A DNA stretch of 64,000 nucleotides. It comes from Camelus bactrianus (Eukaryota; Chordata; Mammalia; Artiodactyla; Camelidae). A model generated the notes under the pieces. It was given only the letters and a program-made list of their open reading frames with translations. It was not told the origin of the DNA and made no database searches. Both the position numbers and the translations under genes were made by a program. Positions 52,514-63,953 of this stretch are shown in pieces. How positions within the stretch are numbered: the stretch's first letter is position 1; each line of letters begins with the position of its first letter. The DNA lies in NCBI RefSeq assembly GCF_048773025.1, contig NC_133546.1, positions 81,156,316 through 81,220,315 of the forward strand, read 5' to 3'.

Positions 52514-54006
52514 TGTGAAAGCCGTCCTTCACCTAGCTTGTTGGGAACACAAAGTTTCTTTTCAGTTGCAAACTCCACTCCATACATATATATGGGGAGG
52601 TACTAGCTCCAACCAGGTTTTACAGTGAAAACTGCAGGAACTTCAAACCGGCACTAGGAAACAGACTGAGAAACCAGAGTAAAAGTTTCTCCTGCAACCC
52701 GTTCCCCTTGTGCTAGATGAACGAACGTCTCTCCACATGCTCAGTTCTGAGAGATAAGTGTGTGTGAAAGCCGTCCTTCACCTAGCTTGTTGGGAACACA
52801 AAGTTTCTTTTCAGTTGCAAACTCCACTCCATACATATATATGGGGAGGTACTAGCTCCAACTCGGTTTTACAGTGAAAACTGCAGGAACTTCAAACCGG
52901 CACTAGGAAACAGACTGAGAAACCAGAGTAAAAGTTTCTCCTGCAACCCGTTCCCCTTGTGCTAGATGAACGAACGTCTCTCCACATGCTCAGTTCTGAG
53001 AGATAAGTGTGTGTGAAAGCCGTCCTTCACCTAGCTTCTTGGGAACACAAAGTTTCTTTTCAGTTGCAAACTCCACTCCATACATATATATGGGGAGGTA
53101 CTAGCTCCAACTCGGTTTTACAGTGAAAACTGCAGGAAATTCAAACCGGCACTAGGAAACAGACTGAGAAACCAGAGTAAAAGTTTCTCCTGCAACCCGT
53201 TCCCCTTGTGCTAGATGAACGAACGTCCCTCCACATGCTCAGTTCTGAGAGATAAGTGTGTGTGAAAGCCGTACTTCACCTAGCTTGTTGGGAACACAAA
53301 GTTTCTTTTCAGTTGCAAACTCCACTCCATACATATATATGGGGAGGTACTAGCTCCAACTCGGTTTTACAGTGAAAACTGCAGGAACTTCAAACCGGCA
53401 CTAGGAAACAGACTGAGAAACCAGAGTAAAAGTTTCTCCTGCAACCCGTTCCCTTTGTGCTAGATGAACGAACGTCTCTCCACATGCTCAGTTCTGAGAG
53501 ATAAGTGTGTGTGAAAGCCGTCCTTCACCTAGCTTGTTGGGAACACAAAGTTTCTTTTCAGTTGCAAACTCCACTCCATACATATATATGGGGAGGTACT
53601 AGCTCCAACTCGGTTTTACAGTGAAAACTGCAGGAACTTCAAACCGGCACTAGGAAACAGACTGAGAAACCAGAGTAAAAGTTTCTCCTGCAACCCGTTC
53701 CCTTTGTGCTAGATGAACGAACGTCTCTCCACATGCTCAGTTCTGAGAGATAACTGTGTGTGAAAGCCGTCCTTCACCTAGCTTGTTGGGAACACAAAGT
53801 TTCTTTTCAGTTGCAAACTCCACTCCATACATATATATGGGGAGGTACTAGCTCCAACCAGGTTTTACAGTGAAAACTGCAGGAATTCAAACCGGCACTA
53901 GGAAACAGACTGAGAAAACAGAGTAAAAGTTTCTCCTGCAACCCGTTCCCCTTGTGCTAGATGAACGAACGTCTCTCCACATGCTCAGTTCTGAGAGATA
54001 AGTGTG
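51767..54006 (+). repeat. 17-monomer-offset block, right copy
   Basis: This is the partner of 47,534-49,774, one base shorter because of GGAATTC near 53,885. Its first three monomers also match 46,040-46,786 at 23 monomers. The region is therefore related both to a 17-monomer and to a 23-monomer predecessor, which differ by the 6-monomer repeat. Confidence 0.85.
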
Positions 54007-55002
54007 TGTGAAAGCCGTCCTTCAACTAGCTTGTTGGGAACACAAAGTTTCTTTTCAGTTGCAAACTCCACTCCATACATATATATGGGGAGGTACTAGC
54101 TCCAACCAGGTTTTACAGTGAAAACTGCAGGAACTTCAAACCGGCACTAGGAAACAGACTGAGAAACCAGAGTAAAAGTTTCTCCTGCAACCCGTTCCCC
54201 TTGTGCTAGATGAACGAACGTCTCTCCACATGCTCAGTTCTGAGAGATAAGTGTGTGAGAAAGCCGTCCTTCACCTAGCTTGTTGGGAACACAAAGTTTC
54301 TTTTCAGCTGCAAACTCCACTCCATACATATATATGGGGAGGTACTAGCTCCAACTCGGTTTTACAGTGAAAACTGCAGGAACTTCAAACCGGCACTAGG
54401 AAACAGACTGAGAAACCAGAGTAAAAGTTTCTCCTGCAACCCGTTCCCCTTGTGCTAGATGAACGAACGTCTCTCCACATGCTCAGTTCTGAGAGATAAG
54501 TGTGTGTGAAAGCCGTCCTTCACCTAGCTTGTTGGGAACACAAAGTTACTTTTCAGTTGCAAACTCCACTCCATACATATATATGGGGAGGTACTAGCTC
54601 CAACTCGGTTTTACAGTGAAAACTGCAGGAACTTCAAACCGGCACTAGGAAACAGACTGAGAAACCAGAGTAAAAGTTTCTCCTGCAACCCGTTCCCCTT
54701 GTGCTAGATGAACGAACGTCTCTCCACATGCTCAGTTCTGAGAGATAAGTGTGTGTGAAAGCCGTCCTTCACCTAGCTTGTTGGGAACACAAAGTTTCTT
54801 TTCAGTTGCAAACTCCACTCCATACATATATATGGGGAGGTACTAGCTCCAACTCGGTTTTACAGTGAAAACTGCAGGAACTTCAAACCGGCACTAGGAA
54901 ACAGACTGAGAAACCAGAGTAAAAGTTTCTCCTGCAACCCGTTCCCCTTGTGCTAGATGAACGAACGTCTCTCCACATGCTCAGTTCTGAGAGATAAGTG
55001 TG
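54007..55002 (+). repeat. Four transition monomers at the end of domain 3
   Basis: The monomers start at 54,007 (CTTCAACTAG, CCAACCAGG), 54,256 (GTGTGAGAAAG and CAGCTGCAAAC), 54,505 (AAGTTAC) and 54,754 (consensus). They carry the last domain 3 markers. No domain 4 marker appears before 55,003. Confidence 0.8.
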
Positions 55003-57737
55003 TGTGAAAGCCGTCCTTCACCTACCTTATTTGGAACACAAAGTTTCTTTCAGTTGCAAACTCCACTCCATACATATATATGGGGAGGTACTAGCTCCAA
55101 CTCGGTTTTACAGTGAAAAATGCAGGAACTTCAAACCGGCACTAGGGAACAGACTGAGAAACCAGAGTAAAAGTTTCTCCTGCAACCCGTTCCCCTTGTG
55201 CTAGATGAACGAACGTCTCTCCACATGCTCAGTTCTGAGAGATAAGTGTGTGTGAAAGCCGTCCTTCACCTAGCTTGTTGGGAACACAAAGTTTCTTTTC
55301 AGTTGCAAACTCCACTCCATACATATATACGGGGAGGTACTAGCTCCAACTCGGTTTTACAGTGAAAACTGCAGGAACTTGAAACCGGCACTAGGAAACA
55401 GACTGAGAAACCAGAGTAAAAGTTTCTCCTGCAACCCGTTCCACTTGTGCTAGATGAACGAACGTCTCTCCACATGCTCAGTTCTGAGAGATATGTGTGT
55501 GTGAAAGCCGTCCTTCACCTAGCTTGTTGGGAACACAAAGTTTCTTTTCAGTTGCAAACTCCACTCCATACATATATATGGGGAGGTACTAGCTCCAACT
55601 CGGTTTTACAGTGAAAACTGCAGGAACTTCAAACCGGCACTAGGGAACAGACTGAGAAACCAGAGTAAAAGTTTCTCCTGCAACCCGTTCCCCTTGTGCT
55701 AGATGAACGAACGTCTCTCCACATGCTCAGATCTGAGAGATAAGTGTGTGTGAAAGCCGTCCTTCACCTAGCTTGTTGGGAACACAAAGTTTCTTTTCAG
55801 TTGCAAACTCCACTCCATACATATATATGGGGAGGTACTAGCTCCAACTCGGTTTTACAGTGAAAACTGCAGGAACTTCAAACCGGCACTAGGAAACAGA
55901 CTGAGAAACCAGAGTGAAAGTTTCTCCTGCAACCCGTTCCCCTTGTGCAAATTAAAGAACGTCTCTCCACATGCTCAGTTCTGAGAGATAAGTGTGTGTG
56001 AAAGCCGTCCTTCACCTAGCTTGTTGGGAACACAAAGTTTCTTTCAGTTGCAAACTCCACTCCATACATATATATGGGGAGGTACTAGCTCCAACTCGGT
56101 TTTACAGTGAAAACTGCAGGAACTTCAAACCGGCACTAGGGAACAGACTGAGAAACCAGAGTAAAAGTTTCTCCTGCAACCCGTTCCCCTTGTGCTAGAT
56201 GAACGAACGTCTCTCCACATGCTCAGTTCTGAGAGATAAGTGTGTGTGAAAGCCGTCCTTCACCTAGCTTGTTGGGAACACAAAGTTTCTTTTCAGTTGC
56301 AAACTCCACTCCATACATATATACGGGGAGGTACTAGCTCCAACTCGGTTTTACAGTGAAAACTGCAGGAACTTGAAACCGGCACTAGGAAACAGACTGA
56401 GAAACCAGAGTAAAAGTTTCTCCTGCAACCCGTTCCCCTTGTGCTAGATGAACGAACGTCTCTCCACATGCTCAGTTCTGAGAGATAAGTGTGTGTGAAA
56501 GCCGTCCTTCACCTAGCTTGTTGGGAACACAAAGTTTCTTTTCAGTTGCAAACTCCACTCCATACATATATATGGGGAGGTACTAGCTCCAACTCGGTTT
56601 TACAGTGAAAACTGCAGGAACTTAAAACCGGCACTAGGAAACAGACTGAGAAACCAGAGTAAAAGTTTCTCCTGCAACCCGTTCCCCTTGTGCTAGATGA
56701 ACGAACGTCTCTCCACATGCTCAGTTCTGAGAGATAAGTGTGTGTGAAAGCCGTCCTTCACCTAGCTTGTTGGGAACACAAAGTTTCTTTTCAGTTGCAA
56801 ACTCCACTCCATACATATATATGGGGAGGTACTAGCTCCAACTCGGTTTTACGGTGAAAACTGCAGGAACTTCAAACCGGCACTAGGGAACAGACTGAGA
56901 AACCAGAGTAAAAGTTTCTCCTGCAACCCGTTCCCCTTGTGCTAGATGAACGAACGTCTCTCCACATGCTCAGTTCTGAGAGATAAGTGTGTGTGAAAGC
57001 CGTCCTTCACCTAGCTTGTTGGGAACACAAAGTTTCTTTTCAGTTGCAAACTCCACTCCATACATATATACGGGGATGTACTAGGTCCAACTCGGTTTTA
57101 CAGTGAAAACTGCAGGAACTTCAAACCGGCACTAGGAAACAGACTGAGAAACCAGAGTAAAAGTTTCTCCTGCAACCCGTTCCCCTTGTGCTAGATGAAC
57201 GAACGTCTCTCCACATGCTCAGTTCTGAGAGATAAGTGTGTGTGAAAGCCGTCCTTCACCTAGCTTGTTGGGAACACAAAGTTTCTTTTCATTTGCAAAC
57301 TCCACTCCATACATATATATGGGGAGGTACTAGCTCCAACTCGGTTTTACAGTGAAAACTGCAGGAACTTCAAACCGGCACTAGGAAACAGACTGAGAAA
57401 CCAGAGTAAAAGTTTCTCCTGCAACCCGTTCCCCTTGTGCTAGATGAACGAACGTCTCTCCACATGCTCAGTTCTGAGAGATAAGTGTGTGTGAAAGCCG
57501 TCCTTCACCTAGCTTGTTGGGAACACAAAGTTTCTTTTCAGTTGCAAACTCCACTCCATACATATATATGGGGAGGTACTAGCTCCAACTCGGTTTTACA
57601 GTGAAAACTGCAGGAACTTCAAACCGGCACTAGGAAACAGACTGAGAAACCAGAGTGAAAGTTTCTCCTGCAACCCGTTCCCCTTGTGCAAATGAAAGAA
57701 CGTCTCTCCACATGCTCAGTTCTGAGAGATAAGTGTG
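55003..57737 (+). repeat. Domain 4 left part: irregular order of the same monomer classes
   Basis: Eleven monomers contain the classes of the downstream 10-monomer repeat in a different order. The class sequence is CTTTCAG; ATACGGGG; AGATCTGAG; GCAAAT; CTTTCAG; ATACGGGG; CTTAAAACC; ACGGTGAAA; ATACGGGGATG with CTAGGTCC; CATTTGC; GCAAAT. The first monomer (55,003) is the most divergent, with CTACCTTATTTGG near 55,022. Nothing is repeated here as a clean block. Confidence 0.8.
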
Positions 57738-60224
57738 TGTGAAAGCCGTCCTTCACCTAGCTTGTTGGGAACACAAAGTTTCTTTTCAGTTGCAAACTCC
57801 ACTCCATACATATATATGGGGAGGTACTAGCTCCAACTCGGTTTTACAGTGAAAAATGCAGGAACTTCAAACCGGCACTAGGAAACAGACTGAGAAACCA
57901 GAGTAAAAGTTTCTCCTGCAACCCCTTCCCCTTGTGCTAGATGAACGAACGTCTCTCCACATGCTCAGTTCTGAGAGATAAGTGTGTGTGAAAGCCGTCC
58001 TTCACCTAGCTTGTTGGGAACACAAAGTTTCTTTTCAGTTGCAAACTCCACTCCATACATATATATGGGGAGGTACTAGCTCCAACTCGGTTTTACAGTG
58101 AAAACTGCAGGAACTTCAAACCGGCACTAGGAAACAGACTGAGAAACCAGAGTAAAAGTTTCTCCTGCAACCCGTTCCCCTTGTGCTAGATGAACGAACG
58201 TCTCTCCACATGCTCAGATCTGAGAGATAAGTGTGTGTGAAAGCCGTCCTTCACCTAGCTTGTTGGGAACACAAAGTTTCTTTCAGTTGCAAACTCCACT
58301 CCATACATATATATGGGGAGGTACTAGCTCCAACTCGGTTTTATAGTGAAAAATGCAGGAACTTCAAACCGGCACTAGGAAACAGACTGAGAAACCAGAG
58401 TAAAAGTTTCTCCTGCAACCCGTTCCCCTTGTGCTAGATGAACGAACGTCTCTCCACATGCTCAGTTCTGAGAGATAAGTGTGTGTGAAAGCCGTCCTTC
58501 ACCTAGCTTGTTGGGAACACAAAGTTTCTTTTCAGTTGCAAACTCCACTCCATACATATATACGGGGAGGTACTAGCTCCAACTCGGTTTTACAGTGAAA
58601 ACTGCAGGAACTTCAAACCGGCACTAGGAAACAGACTGAGAAACCAGAGTAAAAGTTTCTCCTGCAACCCGTTCCCCTTGTGCTAGATGAACGAACGTCT
58701 CTCCACATGCTCAGTTCTGAGAGATAAGTGTGTGTGAAAGCCGTCCTTCACCTAGCTTGTTGGGAACACAAAGTTTCTTTTCAGTTGCAAACTCCACTCC
58801 ATACATATATATGGGGAGGTACTAGCTCCAACTCGGTTTTACAGTGAAAACTGCAGGAACTTCAAACCGGCACTAGGAAACAGACTGAGAAACCAGAGTG
58901 AAAGTTTCTCCTGCAACCCGTTCCCCTTGTGCAAATAAAAGAACGTCTCTCCACATGCTCAGTTCTGAGAGATAAGTGTGTGTGAAAGCCGTCCTTCACC
59001 TAGCTTGTTGGGAACACAAAGTTTCTTTTCAGTTGCAAACTCCACTCCATACATATATATGGGGAGGTACTAGCTCCAACTCGGTTTTAGAGTGCAAACT
59101 GCAGGAACTTCAAACCGGCACTAGGAAACAGACTGAGAAACCAGAGTATAAGTTTCTCCTGCAACTCCTTCCCCTTGTGCTAGATGAACGAACGTCTCTC
59201 CACATGCTCAGTTCTGAGAGATAAGTGTGTGTGAAAGCCGTCCTTCACCTAGCTTGTTGGGAACACAAAGTTTCTTTTCAGTTGCAAACTCCACTCCATA
59301 CATATATATGGGGAGGTACTAGCTCCAACTCGGTTTTACAGTGAAAACTGCAGGAACTTCAAACCGGCACTAGGAAACAGACTGAGAAACCAGAGTAAAA
59401 GTTTCTCCTGCAACCCGTTCCCCTTGTGCTAGATGAACGAACGTCTCTCCACATGCTCAGTTCTGAGAGATAAGTGTGTGTGAAAGCCGTCCTTCACCTA
59501 GCTTGTTGGGAACACAAAGTTTCTTTTCAGTTGCAAACTCCACTCCATACATATATATGGGGAGGTACTAGCTCCAACTCTGTTTTACAGTGAAAACTGC
59601 AGGAACTTCAAAACGGCACTAGGAAACAGACTGAGAAACCAGAGTAAAAGTTTCTCCTGCAACCCGTTCCCCTTGTGCTAGATGAACGAACGTCTCTCCA
59701 CATGCTCAGTTCTGAGAGATAAGTGTGTGTGAAAGCCGTCCTTCACCTAGCTTGTTGGGAACACATAGTTTCTTTCAGTTGCAAACTCCACTCCATACAT
59801 ATATATGGGGAGGTACTAGCTCCAACTCGGTTTTACAGTGAAAAATGCAGGAACTTCAAACCGGCACTAGGGAACAGACTGAGAAACCAGAGTAAAAGTT
59901 TCTCCTGCAACCCGTTCTCCTTGTGCTAGATGAACGAACGTCTCTCCACATGCTCAGTTCTGAGAGATAAGTGTGTGTGAAAGCCGTCCTTCACCTAGCT
60001 TGTTGGGAACACAAAGTTTCTTTTCAGTTGCAAACTCCACTCCATACATATATACGGGGAGGTACTAGCTCCAACTCGGTTTTACAGTGAAAACTGCAGG
60101 AACTTGAAACCGGCACTAGGAAACAGACTGAGAAACCAGAGTAAAAGTTTCTCCTGCAACCCGTTCCCCTTGTGCTAGATGAACGAACGTCTCTCCACAT
60201 GCTCAGTTCTGAGAGATAAGTGTG
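57738..60224 (+). repeat. 10-monomer higher-order repeat, copy 1 (2,487 bp)
   Basis: The ten monomers start at 57,738, 57,987, 58,236, 58,484, 58,733, 58,981, 59,230, 59,479, 59,728 and 59,976. In order they carry: AAAAATGC with CCCCTTCC; CAGATCTGAG; CTTTCAG with TTATAGTG; ATACGGGG; GAGTGAAAG with GCAAAT; TTAGAGTGC with GAGTATAAG; plain consensus; CTCTGTTTT with AAAACGGC; CACATAG with CTTTCAG and CGTTCTCC; ATACGGGG with CTTGAAACC. Three 248-bp monomers give 2,490-3 = 2,487 bp. The unit start is a choice of phase. Confidence 0.93.
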
Positions 60225-62711
60225 TGTGAAAGCCGTCCTTCACCTAGCTTGTTGGGAACACAAAGTTTCTTTTCAGTTGCAAACTCCACTCCATACATAT
60301 ATATGGGGAGGTACTAGCTCCAACTCGGTTTTACAGTGAAAACTGCAGGAACTTCAAACCGGCACTAGGAAACAGACTGAGAAACCAGAGTAAAAGTTTC
60401 TCCTGCAACCCCTTCCCCTTGTGCTAGATGAACGAACGTCTCTCCACATGCTCAGTTCTGAGAGATAAGTGTGTGTGAAAGCCGTCCTTCACCTAGCTTG
60501 TTGGGAACACAAAGTTTCTTTTCAGTTGCAAACTCCACTCCATACATATATATGGGGAGGTACTAGCTCCAACTCGGTTTTACAGTGAAAACTGCAGGAA
60601 CTTCAAACCGGCACTAGGAAACAGACTGAGAAACCAGAGTAAAAGTTTCTCCTGCAACCCGTTCCCCTTGTGCTAGATGAACGAACGTCTCTCCACATGC
60701 TCAGATCTGAGAGATAAGTGTGTGTGAAAGCCGTCCTTCACCTAGCTTGTTGGGAACACAAAGTTTCTTTCAGTTGCAAACTCCACTCCATACATATATA
60801 TGGGGAGGTACTAGCTCCAACTCGGTTTTATAGTGAAAAATGCAGGAACTTCAAACCGGCACTAGGAAACAGACTGAGAAACCAGAGTAAAAGTTTCTCC
60901 TGCAACCCGTTCCCCTTGTGCTAGATGAACGAACGTCTCTCCACATGCTCAGTTCTGAGAGATAAGTGTGTGTGAAAGCCGTCCTTCACCTAGCTTGTTG
61001 GGAACACAAAGTTTCTTTTCAGTTGCAAACTCCACTCCATACATATATACGGGGAGGTACTAGCTCCAACTCGGTTTTACAGTGAAAACTGCAGGAACTT
61101 CAAACCGGCACTAGGAAACAGACTGAGAAACCAGAGTAAAAGTTTCTCCTGCAACCCGTTCCCCTTGTGCTAGATGAACGAACGTCTCTCCACATGCTCA
61201 GTTCTGAGAGATAAGTGTGTGTGAAAGCCGTCCTTCACCTAGCTTGTTGGGAACACAAAGTTTCTTTTCAGTTGCAAACTCCACTCCATACATATATATG
61301 GGGAGGTACTAGCTCCAACTCGGTTTTACAGTGAAAACTGCAGGAACTTCAAACCGGCACTAGGAAACAGACTGAGAAACCAGAGTGAAAGTTTCTCCTG
61401 CAACCCGTTCCCCTTGTGCAAATAAAAGAACGTCTCTCCACATGCTCAGTTCTGAGAGATAAGTGTGTGTGAAAGCCGTCCTTCACCTAGCTTGTTGGGA
61501 ACACAAAGTTTCTTTTCAGTTGCAAACTCCACTCCATACATATATATGGGGAGGTACTAGCTCCAACTCGGTTTTAGAGTGCAAACTGCAGGAACTTCAA
61601 ACCGGCACTAGGAAACAGACTGAGAAACCAGAGTATAAGTTTCTCCTGCAACCCCTTCCCCTTGTGCTAGATGAACGAACGTCTCTCCACATGCTCAGTT
61701 CTGAGAGATAAGTGTGTGTGAAAGCCGTCCTTCACCTAGCTTGTTGGGAACACAAAGTTTCTTTTCAGTTGCAAACTCCACTCCATACATATATATGGGG
61801 AGGTACTAGCTCCAACTCGGTTTTACAGTGAAAACTGCAGGAACTTCAAACCGGCACTAGGAAACAGACTGAGAAACCAGAGTAAAAGTTTCTCCTGCAA
61901 CCCGTTCCCCTTGTGCTAGATGAACGAACGTCTCTCCACATGCTCAGTTCTGAGAGATAAGTGTGTGTGAAAGCCGTCCTTCACCTAGCTTGTTGGGAAC
62001 ACAAAGTTTCTTTTCAGTTGCAAACTCCACTCCATACATATATATGGGGAGGTACTAGCTCCAACTCTGTTTTACAGTGAAAACTGCAGGAACTTCAAAA
62101 CGGCACTAGGAAACAGACTGAGAAACCAGAGTAAAAGTTTCTCCTGCAACCCGTTCCCCTTGTGCTAGATGAACGAACGTCTCTCCACATGCTCAGTTCT
62201 GAGAGATAAGTGTGTGTGAAAGCCGTCCTTCACCTAGCTTGTTGGGAACACATAGTTTCTTTCAGTTGCAAACTCCACTCCATACATATATATGGGGAGG
62301 TACTAGCTCCAACTCGGTTTTACAGTGAAAAATGCAGGAACTTCAAACCGGCACTAGGGAACAGACTGAGAAACCAGAGTAAAAGTTTCTCCTGCAACCC
62401 GTTCTCCTTGTGCTAGATGAACGAACGTCTCTCCACATGCTCAGTTCTGAGAGATAAGTGTGTGTGAAAGCCGTCCTTCACCTAGCTTGTTGGGAACACA
62501 AAGTTTCTTTTCAGTTGCAAACTCCACTCCATACATATATACGGGGAGGTACTAGCTCCAACTCGGTTTTACAGTGAAAACTGCAGGAACTTGAAACCGG
62601 CACTAGGAAACAGACTGAGAAACCAGAGTAAAAGTTTCTCCTGCAACCCGTTCCCCTTGTGCTAGATGAACGAACGTCTCTCCACATGCTCAGTTCTGAG
62701 AGATAAGTGTG
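60225..62711 (+). repeat. 10-monomer higher-order repeat, copy 2 (2,487 bp)
   Basis: This is an adjacent copy with the same ten monomer types in the same order at a constant 2,487-bp offset, including all three 1-bp losses. I see only two differences from copy 1: AAAACTGC here against AAAAATGC (57,850 in copy 1), and CCCCTTCC here against CTCCTTCC (59,166 in copy 1). Identity is therefore about 99.9%. The pair looks like the youngest tandem duplication in the window. Confidence 0.93.
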
Positions 62712-63953
62712 TGTGAAAGCCGTCCTTCACCTAGCTTGTTGGGAACACAAAGTTTCTTTTCAGTTGCAAACTCCACTCCATACATATATATGGGGAGGTA
62801 CTAGCTCCAACTCGGTTTTACAGTGAAAACTGCAGGAACTTCAAACCGGCACTAGGAAACAGACTGAGAAACCAGAGTGAAAGTTTCTCCTGCAACCCGT
62901 TCCCCTTGTGCAAATGAAAGAACGTCTCTCCACATGCTCAGTTCTGAGAGATAAGTGTGTGTGAAAGCCGTCCTTCACCTAGCTTGTTGGGAACACAAAG
63001 TTTCTTTTCAGTTGCAAACTCCACTCCATACATATATATGGGGAGGTACTAGCTCCAACTCGGTTTTACAGTGAAAAATGCAGGAACTTCAAACCGGCAC
63101 TAGGAAACAGACTGAGAAACCAGAGTAAAAGTTTCTCCTGCAACCCGTTCCCCTTGTGCTAGATGAACGAACGTCTCTCCACATGCTCACTTCTGAGAGA
63201 TAAGTGTGTGTGAAAGCCGTCCTTCACCTAGCTTGTTGGGAACACAAAGTTTCTTTTCAGTTGCAAACTCCACTCCATACATATATATGGGGAGGTACTA
63301 GCTCCAACTCGGTTTTACAGTGAAAACTGCAGGAACTTCAAACCGGCACTAGGAAACAGACTGAGAAACCAGAGTAAAAGTTTCTCCTGCAACCCGTTCC
63401 CCTTGTGCTAGATGAACGAACGTCTCTCCACATGCTCAGTTCTGAGAGATAAGTGTGTGTGAAAGCCGTCCTTCACCTAGCTTGTTGGGAACACAAAGTT
63501 TCTTTTCAGTTGCAAACTCCACTCCATACATATATATGGGGAGGTACTAGCTCCAACTCGGTTTTACAGTGAAAACTGCAGGAACTTCAAACCGGCACTA
63601 GGAAACAGACTGAGAAACCAGAGTGAAAGTTTCTCCTGCAACCCGTTCCCCTTGTGCAAATGAAAGAACGTCTCTCCACATGCTCAGTTCTGAGAGATAA
63701 GTGTGTGTGAAAGCCGTCCTTCACCTAGCTTGTTGGGAACACAAAGTTTCTTTTCAGTTGCAAACTCCACTCCATACATATATATGGGGAGGTACTAGCT
63801 CCAACTCGGTTTTACAGTGAAAACTGCAGGAACTTCAAACCGGCACTAGGAAACAGACTGAGAAACCAGAGTGAAAGTTTCTCCTGCAATCCGTTCCCCT
63901 TGTGCAAATGAAAGAACGTCTCTCCACATGCTCAGTTCTGAGAGATAAGTGTG
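62712..63953 (+). repeat. Five monomers after the 10-monomer repeats
   Basis: The monomers start at 62,712 (GCAAAT class), 62,960 (AAAAATGC with CTCACTTCTG), 63,209 (consensus), 63,458 (GCAAAT) and 63,706 (GCAAAT, with CAATCCG). The first two resemble the pair at 57,490-57,986 that precedes copy 1. This suggests the repeat unit sat inside a larger duplicated frame. Two GCAAAT monomers next to each other occur only here. Confidence 0.85.

Larger units (their letters stand above)
33590..55002 (+). repeat. Domain 3: 86 monomers, 249-bp phase restored
   Basis: Monomer starts fall every 249 bp from 33,590 to 53,759. One 1-bp loss (GGAATTC for GGAAATTC, near 53,885) is the only indel I found. Characteristic variants are AAGTTACTTTT, AAAGAGACTG, GAAAACAGAG, GGTATTACAG, GTGCGAAAG, CCTTAACC, GCTTCTTGGG and GTAGGAAAAAG. 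These are absent, or nearly so, from domains 1 and 4. The GTTAC monomers sit at AAGTT positions 37,861, 40,351, 42,343, 46,576, 48,070, 50,062, 52,303 and 54,543. Their spacings are 10, 8, 17, 6, 8, 9 and 9 monomers, so the higher-order structure is irregular and nested. Confidence 0.9.
55003..63953 (+). repeat. Domain 4: 36 monomers with inherited 248-bp classes
   Basis: Thirteen of the 36 monomers are 1 bp short, which accounts exactly for the phase change from -27 to -40. Six have TTTCTTTCAG for TTTCTTTTCAG (monomers 55,003, 55,997, 58,236, 59,728, 60,723, 62,215). Seven have GTGCAAAT followed by an AAAG run in place of GTGCTAGATGAAC (55,749, 57,490, 58,733, 61,220, 62,712, 63,458, 63,706), always together with GAGTGAAAG. 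Other private markers are ATACGGGG, TAGGGAACAG, CTTGAAACC and CAGATCTGAG. CCAACCAGG, common elsewhere, is absent. Confidence 0.92.

Noticed and set aside
8985-62416. Many open reading frames of about 60-82 codons on both strands, with similar predicted peptides
   Set aside because: They are one stretch of the monomer read again and again. Consensus TAG triplets at 21 and 201 bound a 60-codon gap, and the extra length comes from single substitutions or 1-bp indels. Many need TTG or GTG as start. They cluster in the indel-rich block, as expected from frame noise.
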